Shown one piece after another: positions 27,785-36,413 of a DNA stretch of 64,000 nt. The stretch's first letter is position 1. Each line of letters starts with the position of its first letter. The stretch lies in contig QFQP01000034.1 in the NCBI GenBank assembly GCA_003243425.1, positions 1-64,000 on the forward strand, in the 5' to 3' direction. Made by a program: the position numbers and the translations under genes. The DNA is from Archangium gephyra (GTDB taxonomy: Bacteria > Myxococcota > Myxococcia > Myxococcales > Myxococcaceae). The notes beneath the pieces were generated by a model. That model made no database searches. It was not told the origin of the DNA and saw only the letters and a program-made list of their open reading frames with translations.

Positions 27785-27819
27785 GAAAGCGACTTAACGA
27801 CGTGAGGCCGGAAAAGTCG

Positions 27820-27854
27820 AAGGCCGGAGCCGCCTGTTCCGCGACTCCGGCCTT
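27820..27854. terminator. Bidirectional terminator at the prophage border
   Basis: A perfect 10-bp stem, AAGGCCGGAG and CTCCGGCCTT, with a 15-base loop. On the reverse strand it is followed by CGACTTTT and lies 10 bp after the end of the tRNA-Val fragment, as expected of the original tRNA-Val terminator. On the forward strand it is followed by CTATTCTCT. Confidence 0.7.
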
Positions 27855-27864
27855 CTATTCTCTG

Positions 27865-27906
27865 TGGGCACACCAGGTTTCGAACCTGGGACCCCCGCCG
27901 TGTGAA
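27865..27906 (-). pseudogene. tRNA-Val (CAC) 3' fragment, prophage attachment site
   Basis: Reverse strand reads loop TTCACAC (anticodon CAC), anticodon 3' stem GGCGG, variable GGGTC, T-arm CCAGG-TTCGAAA-CCTGG, acceptor TGTGCCC and discriminator A: the 3' half of a tRNA-Val from the anticodon loop on. No D-arm or 5' acceptor strand is found upstream. A phage that integrates in the tRNA by anticodon-loop recombination leaves this 3' half at one end; the intact tRNA is expected at the far end beyond position 64,000. The core could extend a few bases further. Confidence 0.85.
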
Positions 27907-28061
27907 AGCGAGCCGAAAACCTCCCCGTCGTTGCTTCGTCTTGCTCGCCTTGTCGTTTCGAGGCGTTACGCGCGGACAACGCCGCGCCCTTCGCTGCATC
28001 TCGCTTCATTTTGCTCTGCGTCGCTCACCGCAACGCACGCCCAGCGCACGGAGCGTGCTCC

Positions 28062-29294
28062 GTGAACCACGCGGAACGGGAATCGCGGAGCTCTGATCCG
28101 CTGCCCTACGTGCAGGTTGACCGCGCGGTGCGAACCAGCGTCGTCGCGCCGCTGGCGGGCGTGATGAACGTCACGCCGCAACACGTGCTCGGGAGCCTCG
28201 TGCAGTGGTGGGAGATGTGCGGCCGCCCCGCCGACCTCGAGCGCATCGTGAACGAGACCCCGGCGGGCACCGAGCCCTCCGTTGTGCTCGCGGAAGACAC
28301 CGTGCGGCGTCGGTTCCACCTCGCCAGCGGCCACCAAGTCGACCCTGCGCTGCTCGTGGAGCTCGGGCTGCTCGAGCCGGCGAAATCGGCCGACGACGGC
28401 GCCCCCATGTTCCGGGTGCGCGGAATGTCGCGCTACTTCGGCCCCATCAAGCGCCGACTGCAGGCGCGGGAAGCGGCGAAGTTGGGAGGCCGCGCTCGAG
28501 CGTCGGCAGCTCGTGAGGGGGGTCGGTTCGCGTCGAAGGCGCCAGAGACGCGGGTGAGCGCTCCCCAGCCGAATCACCAGCCGAACGCCAGCCGTCCACC
28601 AGCCGACGCGCCACCCGGCGTCCAGCCATCGGACCAGCATAGCGGACAGCGGTCAGCGGACAGATCTACATCACTCTCTTACGAGAGTGATGTGGGCGCT
28701 GACGCGCCTCGCAGCGCGGCGCCGGGTCCTGAGGTGCCACTCGTCGACGAGCAGACCGCGCCCGACGTGGCGGAAGGCGCGCGGGGCTTCTGGAGCGCGT
28801 TCCAGGAACTCCGAAAGCGCGCGCTCGGAGCCGTGCGCGAGAAGGAACCTCACCCGCGCTCCCTGGGGAACTGGTGGAGCCACGCGCTGAGCGAAGTCGG
28901 CGGTGACGAGCGCCGGCTCTGGCGGGCCGCGGAGCTCTTCGTGGTCGACAAGCACTGGCGGTCGCAGGGGGCGCCGTGGGCGGGGTTCGCGGGCCCGAGC
29001 GGCCAGTGGGAGCAGTTCGCGACCCGCGCGTCGATCAAGCCGGCGACGAACCCGAACGTGTACTCCGACAGCATCGAGGTGACGCCGGCGGGCACGTGCT
29101 CCGTCTGCGACCTCGAGCTGTTCGACGGCCACCGTGGTGACCGAAGCCCGTGCGGACCTCGAGGCCTGCCGCTGTGCCAAACCCACTTCGACCCGCTCGC
29201 CGATCGCTTCGGTGACCGCGTGTTCGATGAGGGCTTCGGGCAGTCACCGGAGGCCGCAGAGTGGCTGCGTGCCGCGAAGGCGGGGGTCGCATGA
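28062..29294 (+). CDS. Phage helix-turn-helix / replication-initiator-like protein
   Basis: About 410 residues. GTG 28062 lies 8 bases after GGAG. The N-terminal part (MNVTPQHVLGSLVQWWEMCGRP, RRFHLASGHQVDPALLVELGLLEP) looks like a winged-helix DNA-binding fold as in phage replication initiators, followed by a disordered linker and a C-terminal Cys/His set (CSVCDLELF...CGPRGLPLCQTHF) consistent with a zinc site. First prophage gene, 155 bp after the attachment site; the gap holds no other gene. Function inferred from position and fold. Confidence 0.6.
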   Translation: MNHAERESRSSDPLPYVQVDRAVRTSVVAPLAGVMNVTPQHVLGSLVQWWEMCGRPADLERIVNETPAGTEPSVVLAEDTVRRRFHLASGHQVDPALLVELGLLEPAKSADDGAPMFRVRGMSRYFGPIKRRLQAREAAKLGGRARASAAREGGRFASKAPETRVSAPQPNHQPNASRPPADAPPGVQPSDQHSGQRSADRSTSLSYESDVGADAPRSAAPGPEVPLVDEQTAPDVAEGARGFWSAFQELRKRALGAVREKEPHPRSLGNWWSHALSEVGGDERRLWRAAELFVVDKHWRSQGAPWAGFAGPSGQWEQFATRASIKPATNPNVYSDSIEVTPAGTCSVCDLELFDGHRGDRSPCGPRGLPLCQTHFDPLADRFGDRVFDEGFGQSPEAAEWLRAAKAGVA

Positions 29295-30019
29295 GCGGCA
29301 TCGCGGTGTACGCGCCCCCGGGAGGGTTCCCTCACGGCACCCGCGCTCGCTACGTGGGTTCGAAATGCCGCTGCGACGAGTGCCGGCGGGCGAATCGCGA
29401 ATACGCGCGGGCTCGAGCGCGCGCCACGCCGAACGGTCTCGTCGACGCAGCGTCCGTGCGTGCCCACCTCACGGAGCTCGCGAAGCAAGGCATTGGCCGG
29501 CGCACCGTCGCCGCCGCGTCGGACGTCTCGCTCTCGGCGATCAGCCTCGTTCGCACTGGTCGGAAGCTGAAGCTGCGCGCGCAGACCGCCGCGCGCCTGA
29601 TGGCGGTCGACGCATCCGCCATCGCTGACGGTGCTCTCGTGCGTGCCGTCGAGACGCGCGCGGCGCTGCGTGAGCTGCGTCGACTCGGCCTCTCGAAGCG
29701 GGAGATCGCTCGTCGACTCGGTTCGACGGCGGAGTCACCTTCGCTGCAGCTCACCCGGCGCAGAGTCACCGCGAAGAACGCCCTCAAGGTGACGAAGCTG
29801 CTCGCCGCAGTTCGCGCCGAACATGCGGCGAAGCGCGCCGAGCGTCGTTGCGGTCAGTGCGACGAGAGCCACGGCGAATCGAGGTTCGCGGTTCTGCGCG
29901 AGCTCGGCGCCGAAGACCTCGCCGACCTGCCGCGCACGTGGCCGTGCCTGTACGGCGGCGCGAAGGGCGCTGCGCTGCTCGCGGAAGACCTGAAGCGGAT
30001 CGCCCCGGAGGCGGAATGA
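29291..30019 (+). CDS. Phage HTH protein with Cys-rich N-terminus
   Basis: 242 residues, start ATG 29291 overlapping the previous stop. The beginning HGTRARYVGSKCRCDECRRANREY resembles the phage-encoded HTH proteins of actinobacteriophages that contain a CxCxxC site. Two helix-turn-helix-like segments follow (GIGRRTVAAASDVSLSAISLV and GLSKREIARRLGSTAES). Probably binds DNA. The end has another Cys pair. Confidence 0.6.
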   Translation: MSGIAVYAPPGGFPHGTRARYVGSKCRCDECRRANREYARARARATPNGLVDAASVRAHLTELAKQGIGRRTVAAASDVSLSAISLVRTGRKLKLRAQTAARLMAVDASAIADGALVRAVETRAALRELRRLGLSKREIARRLGSTAESPSLQLTRRRVTAKNALKVTKLLAAVRAEHAAKRAERRCGQCDESHGESRFAVLRELGAEDLADLPRTWPCLYGGAKGAALLAEDLKRIAPEAE

Positions 30020-30606
30020 AGCTGATCTCCATCTCGCAGCAGTTCTCGGAGCGGAAGAACGGCACGAAGTGCTTCGCAGCGTTCGACGCCGCAGAGCAGT
30101 ACCGCTGGCTGCTTTCGCGCAACTGGTTCAACCCGGCCGAGCCGCACATGTCGCCACCGACGATGTGCTTCGTCATGCTGAACCCGTCGACAGCCGACGG
30201 TCTGGCCGACGACCCAACGATTCGAAAGTGCATGGGCTTCGCCGCACGGTGGCAGCTCTCTGCAATCGAGGTCGTCAACCTCTACGCGTACCGCGCCACC
30301 GACCCTGACGAGCTCCTCGGCGCTCGAGCGCGCGGCGTGGACATTCGCGGTGGAGAGAACGCACAGCACATCGAGGCCGCGATTCGTCGAGCGGACAAGC
30401 TCGTCTTCGCGTGGGGCTCGACGAAGGTGCCGGGTCGCGAACACTTCGAGCGGCACGTGTCGGAGCTCGCGCTGCATCTCGGAAAATGGCCGATGTGCTT
30501 CGGCGTCACGAAGGACGGCTCGCCGAAACACCCGCTCTACCTGTCGTATGAGACGAACCTCTTGGCGTGGGACGTTGACCGCCGTCACCGCGGGAGTGCC
30601 GCGTGA
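30016..30606 (+). CDS. DUF1643 family protein
   Basis: 196 residues. CFVMLNPSTADGLADDPTIRKC is the DUF1643 signature, followed by NLYAYRATDPDEL and AWGSTKVPGRE. The family is common in phages and of unknown function, thought to be a nucleotide- or DNA-linked enzyme. Start ATG 30016 overlaps the previous stop. Part of a run of coupled early genes. Confidence 0.85.
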   Translation: MKLISISQQFSERKNGTKCFAAFDAAEQYRWLLSRNWFNPAEPHMSPPTMCFVMLNPSTADGLADDPTIRKCMGFAARWQLSAIEVVNLYAYRATDPDELLGARARGVDIRGGENAQHIEAAIRRADKLVFAWGSTKVPGREHFERHVSELALHLGKWPMCFGVTKDGSPKHPLYLSYETNLLAWDVDRRHRGSAA

Positions 30607-30869
30607 ACGAGGCACCGATCACGTACGGCTACGCCTACGAGTGGACCAACCTCGTTCCTGCTGAGCGAGGCCTCAGCCATCGCACGACGAGTTCGAGCCG
30701 CCGACCGGGCAAGGCCATCGAAGGCACCGTGAACTACGCCGTGCGGAGCATCGTTCGGTGCCCTGATTGCGGCGGTTGGCGGTACGACTCTCCGCACCCG
30801 CACAGTCCTCACTGGCGCAACGGCGTGCAAGTCGACTGCATCGGTCGCGAGCTCGGGAGCCTCCCGTGA
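30603..30869 (+). CDS. Small phage protein with zinc-ribbon-like motif
   Basis: 88 residues, GTG start overlapping the previous stop (GTGA). A CPDCGGW segment followed by His residues and a later Cys could bind zinc. No family recognised. Confidence 0.55.
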   Translation: MNEAPITYGYAYEWTNLVPAERGLSHRTTSSSRRPGKAIEGTVNYAVRSIVRCPDCGGWRYDSPHPHSPHWRNGVQVDCIGRELGSLP

Positions 30870-31294
30870 CGCTCTCTCAACACGGTCGCCGCCAGCTCGC
30901 CGCGCTCGAAGTACTCGCTGCCCGCGTGCCCGACGTTTCGGTCTCGCTCCCGGTCCGACTCTCATCGAGAGCGAACGCTCGAGGTGGCTGGCAGGTTCAC
31001 GCGGGCACTCACGCTGCTCACCGACGTCTTGTGAAGATGGTGCTCGCGAAGCATCGACGTCGACTCGTCGACGCGGTGGGAAAGAACATTGCTCCGCTCG
31101 TCGTCAGGCTGGTTCGTGTCTCGCCCCGAGACCTCGATGACGACAACCTCACCAGCGCGTTCAAGTCGGTGCGCGACGGCATCGCCGAGTGCATCGGTGT
31201 CGACGACCGCGATCCTCGCGTGGTGTTCGTCGCCGATGCGCAGAGAGGCGCGCCGAAACAGCACGCCATCGCCATGGAGTTCTACTGCCCATGA
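30866..31294 (+). CDS. RusA-like Holliday junction resolvase
   Basis: 142 residues, GTG start overlapping the previous stop. The RusA signature is present: PRDLDDDNLTSAFKSVRDGIAECIGVDD, with the catalytic acidic residues at 91-93, Lys100, Asp104 and Asp113-114. Resolves four-way junctions in phage recombination or replication. Confidence 0.85.
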   Translation: MTLSQHGRRQLAALEVLAARVPDVSVSLPVRLSSRANARGGWQVHAGTHAAHRRLVKMVLAKHRRRLVDAVGKNIAPLVVRLVRVSPRDLDDDNLTSAFKSVRDGIAECIGVDDRDPRVVFVADAQRGAPKQHAIAMEFYCP

Positions 31295-31875
31295 GCAACC
31301 GCGAACTCTTCGCGCCAACCAAGCGATTCGCCACCGGCATGGCCGATCCACCGTGGGCTGAGCGTGGCGGCGGAAAGGTGAAGCGCGGCGCAGATCGGCA
31401 CTACCCGCTGATGACCACCGACTCCATCTGCGCGCTGCCTGTGCACGACCTCTTCGAGCGCGACGCGCACCTGTATCTCTGGGTGACGAACAACTTCTTG
31501 CCCGACGGGTTGCGCGTGATGACGGCGTGGGGCTTCCGCTTCGTCACGTGCATCACGTGGGCGAAGGTGAAGAACGGGAAGCCGCAGATCGGCCTGGGGC
31601 AGTACTTCCGCGGCGCCACCGAGCAACTGCTCTTCGGCGTTCGCGGTTCGGTCGGGTACCGCACGAGCGAGCGCGGCCGACACCAGGGTTGCACGTTGGT
31701 GCAGGCGGAGCGCACCGAGCACTCGGTGAAGCCGGAGGTCTTCGGGAGACACATCGAGCACGTCTCGCCGGGGCCGTACGTCGAGCTGTTCGCCCGTCGG
31801 CCCGCGCCCGGCTGGGACGTCTGGGGCAACGAAGTGGCGTCGTCGCTCACGCTGACGCCGAGGGAAGCGCGATGA
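31291..31875 (+). CDS. MT-A70 family DNA adenine methyltransferase
   Basis: 194 residues from ATG 31291. MADPPWAERG carries the DPPW catalytic motif (19-22), LYLWVTNNFL and ITWAKVKNGKPQIGLGQYFRGATEQLLFGVRG are family sequences, and the NSE-type EXFXR segment follows (GPYVELFARR). Adds a methyl group to N6 of adenine; it may protect phage DNA from host nucleases. It is separate from the two methyltransferases in the cargo island. Confidence 0.85.
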   Translation: MSNRELFAPTKRFATGMADPPWAERGGGKVKRGADRHYPLMTTDSICALPVHDLFERDAHLYLWVTNNFLPDGLRVMTAWGFRFVTCITWAKVKNGKPQIGLGQYFRGATEQLLFGVRGSVGYRTSERGRHQGCTLVQAERTEHSVKPEVFGRHIEHVSPGPYVELFARRPAPGWDVWGNEVASSLTLTPREAR

Positions 31876-32126
31876 CGTCGGGTGTCTGTTCGATCGAGGG
31901 ATGTGGGCGTCGACTGGACGCACGGGGCATGTGCTCCACGCATCGGCGCCGACAGCGACTGGGGCTCCCAATGGACGCGCCGATTCGTACGCGCGCGTGC
32001 GAACTCACCATCAGCGACCTGCTCACCGCGGCGTTCGAGACGTACGAGGCCGACGCCGAGACCGACTACCAGCGCAAGCGACGCCGGTTCGCGTCGATGG
32101 CGAAGAGGTGGGCCGCATGCCAGTGA
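31872..32126 (+). CDS. Small zinc-finger-like phage protein
   Basis: 84 residues; ATG 31872 overlaps the previous stop. A CSIEGCGRRLDARGMCSTH motif (C-x4-C-x8-CxxH pattern) could bind zinc. Ten bases at its end overlap the start of the HNH gene. Function unknown. Confidence 0.6.
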   Translation: MTSGVCSIEGCGRRLDARGMCSTHRRRQRLGLPMDAPIRTRACELTISDLLTAAFETYEADAETDYQRKRRRFASMAKRWAACQ

Positions 32127-32482
32127 CCGCGCCCCGACCATGCGCGGCGCCGGCGTGCCGAGCTCTGGTGCGCGGCGGCCGCTTCTGCGCTGACCACGTG
32201 TCTCGAGGAGCGGCAGCTCGCGCGCTCGGTGGACGCGGCACATCGCATGAACGCGGCTACGACGCCCGCTGGCGCAAGGCACGAGCCGCGTTCCTGGCTG
32301 CTCACCCGCTCTGCGCTGAGTGCCAACGACACGGCCGCGTGACCCCGGCTCGCGTCGTTGATCACATCAAGCCCCATCGCGGTGACGAGGCATTGTTCTG
32401 GAACGAAGCGAACTGGCAGGCGCTCTGTGACTTCACGTCACCGTTCGACTGCCACGGCGCGAAGACAGGGAGAGGTGAATGA
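32117..32482 (+). CDS. HNH endonuclease
   Basis: 121 residues. CAECQRHGRVTPARVVDHIKPHRGDEALFWNEANWQALCDFTSPFDCHGAKTGRG is split here: CAEC and the final Cys/His frame a zinc-linked HNH core with the VDHI His and the NW...L.DF.. Asn. In HK97-type phages an HNH nuclease next to the terminase assists cos cleavage, which fits its position. Confidence 0.85.
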   Translation: MPVTAPRPCAAPACRALVRGGRFCADHVSRGAAARALGGRGTSHERGYDARWRKARAAFLAAHPLCAECQRHGRVTPARVVDHIKPHRGDEALFWNEANWQALCDFTSPFDCHGAKTGRGE

Positions 32483-32605
32483 ACGCGATGAGCTGGCACG
32501 CCATTTGTCCGCCGGTGGGTGGGGTGGTCGAAATCTCTGCCCACATCGACCCCGTAGACCGACCCCAACCTTTGGAGCGGCGCGGGCAGCAAAACGCAGG
32601 AAAAA
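32483..32605. other. Candidate cos region
   Basis: 123 bp between HNH and small terminase with no convincing gene. It holds a G-rich CCGGTGGGTGGGG stretch and then CCTTTGGAGCGGCGCGGGC, close to positions where cos sites occur in related phages. This is based on place and G/C pattern only, no cleavage motif recognised. Confidence 0.25.
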
Positions 32606-33142
32606 ATGGAGCCTCCGGTGGGCGGTAAGGGCTCGGGCGGACACAACCGGTTGCCGACGTCGGTGAAGCGCGCTCGCGGCACGCTGAAGAAGTCGCGAGA
32701 GGTAGCAGAACCCGTCTCGATCGGTGCTGACGCGCCGGTGAACACCGCGCCGCCGACGTGGCTCACGAAGACCGCGAAGACCGAATGGCACCGCGTGGTG
32801 CCGTTGCTCGACGGCGCGAAGCTGCTGACCGAGGCGGACCGCACCGCGCTCGCGATGTACTGCACCGCCGTCGACCGGGCGCAGAAGGCCGAAAAGCAAA
32901 TCGAGCGCGACGGAATGACCGTGGTGAATCCCACGACGGGCGCGATGCACGCGCACCCGCTACTCACCGTCGCGAAGGAAGCTCGAGCGCAGGCGCTGCG
33001 CTACGGCTGCGAGTTCGGTCTCACGCCGGCGAGCCGAGGAAAGATGGGCTCGCCTGGTGCACCGAAAGACGCGCCCGACGCGGACCCGCTGAGTCAGTTC
33101 CTCGGAGCACCGAAACTCGCGCTCGTGAACAACGCCGGGTGA
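32606..33142 (+). CDS. Terminase small subunit, P27 family
   Basis: 178 residues. Central block PTWLTKTAKTEWHRVVPLL and LTEADRTALAMYCTAVDR is typical of P27-type small terminases, preceded by a Gly/Lys-rich N-terminus (GGKGSGGHNRLP). Recognises the packaging site and recruits the large subunit. Confidence 0.85.
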   Translation: MEPPVGGKGSGGHNRLPTSVKRARGTLKKSREVAEPVSIGADAPVNTAPPTWLTKTAKTEWHRVVPLLDGAKLLTEADRTALAMYCTAVDRAQKAEKQIERDGMTVVNPTTGAMHAHPLLTVAKEARAQALRYGCEFGLTPASRGKMGSPGAPKDAPDADPLSQFLGAPKLALVNNAG

Positions 33143-33146
33143 CCTC

Positions 33147-34814
33147 GTGCGCGCTGTCGGCAAGTACGAGCGCCTTTGCTTCGAGCGACACGAGAAGGAC
33201 CTCGCGCTCTCGCTGCAGCCCGGCGGTCATCCGAAGGGCTTCCGCTTCATCCCCGAGCTCGGCGAGCGCGTCGTGCAGTTCATCGAGAAGTTCTGCAAGC
33301 ACCACAAGGGCGAATGGGCCGGACGCCCGCTCCTGCTCGAGGAATGGCAGCGCCGAATCATCCGCATCGTCTTCGGCTGGGTGCGCGCCGACGGGACCAG
33401 GCGTTTCCGCACCGTCTACATCGAGGTCGCGAGGAAGAACGGCAAGTCGCTGCTCGCTTCCGGCTTCGGCCTCTACCTGCTCGTCGCTGATCAGGAGCCG
33501 GGCGCGGAGGTCTATTCATTCGCGACGAAGGAGGACCAGGCGCGGCTGCTCTGGCTCGAGGCCGGCAAAACCGTCAACAAGAGCGAGCTGCTCAAGCGGC
33601 ACGTGAAGGTGCTCGCCGATTCCATCACCTTCGATGCCGCGGGCGCGTTCTTCAAACCGCTGGGTTCAGACTCGGACACACAGGACGGCCTCAACCCGCA
33701 CGCCGGCATCGCCGATGAGCTCCATGCCCACCGCACGCGCGGCATGTGGGACGTCATTCAGTCGGGCCAAGGCGCGCGGCGCGAGCCCATGATGATCGCC
33801 ATCACCACCGCCGGCGTGTTCCGGCCGGAGTCGATCGGCTGGGAGAAGCACGACTACGCACTGAAGGTGCTCGACGGAGTGTTCGACGACGACGCGTTCT
33901 TCGCGTTCGTCGCCGCCCCCGACGAAGGCGACGACCCATTCAGCGAAGTCGCGATGCAGAAGGCGAATCCGAACTGGGCCGTCAGCGTGAAACCAGCGTG
34001 GTTGCGCGAGCGCGCGGAGGAAGCACGCGCCCTGCCCTCGGCGCTGAACGAGTACCTGCGAAAGCACCTGAACATCTGGAGCCAGCAGAACACGGCGTGG
34101 CTCTCGCTCGAGAAGTGGCGCGAGTGCGAGCCCTCGCCGGCACCGCGCGAAGACTTCGAGGCGGCACTTGAAGGGCGCGTGTGCCGCGGTGGTCTCGACC
34201 TCTCGTCGAAGCTCGACCTCACCGCACTGGTGCTGGAGTTCGAGACCGAGCGCGGCCTCGAGCTGCTGTGTCGCTTCTGGCTTCCGGAAGAGCGCATCGA
34301 CGAAGAAGCGCGACGCGGCCGCACGCACTACGAGCAGTGGAGGCGCGAGGGCTGGTTGTCCGCCACACCCGGGGGCGCCATCGACTACGACTTCATCAAG
34401 GAAGAGCTGCGCACCCTCGCCCGTCGCTTCCGCATCACGGAGCTCGCGTTCGACCCGTGGGGCGCTCAGAAGCTGGTGAACGACCTGGTGAAAGAAGGCA
34501 TCGCCACGCTGGAACCTGGTGAAGACAGGCCGGTCTGCGTGGAGTGTGGCCAGGGCTACAAGTCTCTCTCGGAGGCGACGAAAGACTTCGAAGTCTCCGT
34601 GGTCACGAAGAGGCTCAAGCACGGCGGAAATCCGGTGCTCCGCTGGTGCGCCAACAACGTGGTGTTGGCCAAAGACGAAGCCGGGAACATGAAGCCGAAC
34701 AAGGCGAAGGCGGCCGGCAAGATCGACGGCATCGTCGCTGCCATCATGGCGCGCAGTCGCTCCATCGTGGCGCCAGTTGAAGAAGAGACGGTGGCCGGGT
34801 TCACGATGCTCTGA
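33147..34814 (+). CDS. Terminase large subunit
   Basis: 555 residues, GTG start. N-terminal packaging ATPase: adenine motif region LLLEEWQRRIIRIVFGW, Walker A-like VARKNGKSLLASGFGLYLL, Walker B IADELHAH. C-terminal nuclease domain has acidic residues in GGLDLSSKLDLTAL and LAFDPWGAQKLVN and AGKIDGIVAAIMA. Cuts and translocates phage DNA. An inverted repeat element follows within 4 bp of its stop. Confidence 0.92.
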   Translation: MRAVGKYERLCFERHEKDLALSLQPGGHPKGFRFIPELGERVVQFIEKFCKHHKGEWAGRPLLLEEWQRRIIRIVFGWVRADGTRRFRTVYIEVARKNGKSLLASGFGLYLLVADQEPGAEVYSFATKEDQARLLWLEAGKTVNKSELLKRHVKVLADSITFDAAGAFFKPLGSDSDTQDGLNPHAGIADELHAHRTRGMWDVIQSGQGARREPMMIAITTAGVFRPESIGWEKHDYALKVLDGVFDDDAFFAFVAAPDEGDDPFSEVAMQKANPNWAVSVKPAWLRERAEEARALPSALNEYLRKHLNIWSQQNTAWLSLEKWRECEPSPAPREDFEAALEGRVCRGGLDLSSKLDLTALVLEFETERGLELLCRFWLPEERIDEEARRGRTHYEQWRREGWLSATPGGAIDYDFIKEELRTLARRFRITELAFDPWGAQKLVNDLVKEGIATLEPGEDRPVCVECGQGYKSLSEATKDFEVSVVTKRLKHGGNPVLRWCANNVVLAKDEAGNMKPNKAKAAGKIDGIVAAIMARSRSIVAPVEEETVAGFTML

Positions 34815-34817
34815 GAG

Positions 34818-34839
34818 TGGTAACGGACGAGTGTTACCA
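34818..34839. repeat. Phage inverted repeat, copy 1
   Basis: Arms TGGTAAC and GTTACCA with an 8-base spacer, followed by AGCACGGCCCTACAAA. The GTG start of the portal gene lies 23 bases after the second arm and has no clear Shine-Dalgarno sequence. A second copy at 48834-48858 has the same arms and the same relation to a GTG start, so this is a real repeated element. Confidence 0.65.
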
Positions 34840-34862
34840 GCACGGCCCTACAAACCCGGGTC

Positions 34863-36413
34863 GTGGCGTTCTCGTTCGCGGGCATGGTGCGCGGGTTCCT
34901 CGCTGCCTTCGGGTGGCGTGGAGACTCGCGCCTGTACTCGCGCTCGATGCCGGGCAATTTCGCCGGCCTGAACCTCAACCGCGAAGACGCCCTGATGCTG
35001 TCCGCGGTGTGGGCGTGCATGGACGTAATCGCGAAGAACATCGCGGCGTCTCCGCTCAACGTCTACGAGCCCATCGAGGGAACGAAGCGCCGGCGGCGCA
35101 TCGAACGCGACAACCGCGTGTGGCTGCTCAACACGCGACCGAACGACGAGATGACGGCCATCGGTTTTCGAGAGGCCCTGTTCTTCCAGGCGCTCGCTGA
35201 CGGCAACTCCTACGCGGAAATCGGTCGGGACCGTGGCGGTCGCGTCGCTGCATTGTGGCCGCTGCTGAACACGCGCGTCACGCCTCGTCGAGATGAAGTC
35301 GGCTCGCTCGTCTACGACGTCGTCGACGAGACCGGCGAGCCGCACACGCTCGAGCAGCGCGACGTGATTCACCTCCGCGGGCCTTCGCTCTCTGGCCTGA
35401 TGGGCGAAAGCGTCATCGTTCGCGCCGCGCGCGCACTCGCGGTCGCTGCGGCGCACGAGCGCTTCTCTGCCGCATTCTACGGCCGCGGTGCGCAGCTCGG
35501 CGGCGTGTTGAAGGCTCCGACGAAGCTGACCGAAGACCAAAAGACGGACCTCCGAAAGCAGTGGGAAGAGAACCACGCCGGTCTAGGTCGCGCGCAGCGC
35601 CTGCTGGTTCTCGAGGGCGGGTTCGACTTCGTGGCCACGACCGTCGAACCAGCGAAGGCCTCACTCGTCGAAGACAAGAAGTTCTCCATCGAGGAGATCG
35701 CCCGCTTCTACGGCGTGCCGCTCCACAAGATCGGCCACCTCGAGCACGCGACATTCAGCAACATCGAGCACCAGGGCCTCGAGTTCGTCACCAGCTGTCT
35801 GTTCCCGTGGACGCAGCGCTTCTGCCAGGAACTCAACGCGAAGGTCTTCAACACCGGCAGCAAGGGCCCGTGGTGGTACGCGGAGATCGACCTCTCGCAC
35901 CTGGTCCGTGGCGACGCCCAGTCGCGTGCGACCGCGGCCGCGGGCTGGGTTCAGAACGGCATCAAGTCGCGCAACGAGGTGCGCGCGGAAGAAGGCCTCG
36001 ACGACGCCGGCGGTGACGGCGACGTGCTCACGGTCCAGTCGAACATGACGACGCTCAAGCGCGTCATGGAGGTTGCGCCTGGTACGGCAACTTCCTCAGC
36101 TGCCCGGGCGGCGGTTCAGGCCGCGCTCACCTCTGCGTGTGCGCGCTACACGCGCCGCCTCACCAACCGCGTCGACGGGTTGAAGTCGAAGAGCGAGCTC
36201 GAGCGCTTCGCACTCCTGGCGAGGTTCCGCGACGAGCAGGTGCAGGTGCTGCTCGAAGACATGGCCTTCTTCGACGCGCTGTGTGTCGAAGCCATCGGCG
36301 AGCCGTTCTCCCGGGCTCTCGCGGTGAAGGTCATCACCGCGCTCGAGCAGGGCGACGACGTCTCCAACATCGTCAGCACCCTTCCCCCTCGACGTCTCGG
36401 AGCCGCAGCATGA
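34863..36413 (+). CDS. Portal protein, HK97 family
   Basis: 516 residues, GTG start. Family sequences: LSAVWACMDVIAKNIAASPLNVYE, LLNTRPNDEMTAIGFREALFFQALADGNSYAEI (in part), FYGVPLHKIGHLEHATFSNIEHQ and SRNEVRAEEGLD. Forms the dodecameric portal for DNA entry. The stop overlaps the protease start. Confidence 0.92.
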   Translation: MAFSFAGMVRGFLAAFGWRGDSRLYSRSMPGNFAGLNLNREDALMLSAVWACMDVIAKNIAASPLNVYEPIEGTKRRRRIERDNRVWLLNTRPNDEMTAIGFREALFFQALADGNSYAEIGRDRGGRVAALWPLLNTRVTPRRDEVGSLVYDVVDETGEPHTLEQRDVIHLRGPSLSGLMGESVIVRAARALAVAAAHERFSAAFYGRGAQLGGVLKAPTKLTEDQKTDLRKQWEENHAGLGRAQRLLVLEGGFDFVATTVEPAKASLVEDKKFSIEEIARFYGVPLHKIGHLEHATFSNIEHQGLEFVTSCLFPWTQRFCQELNAKVFNTGSKGPWWYAEIDLSHLVRGDAQSRATAAAGWVQNGIKSRNEVRAEEGLDDAGGDGDVLTVQSNMTTLKRVMEVAPGTATSSAARAAVQAALTSACARYTRRLTNRVDGLKSKSELERFALLARFRDEQVQVLLEDMAFFDALCVEAIGEPFSRALAVKVITALEQGDDVSNIVSTLPPRRLGAAA

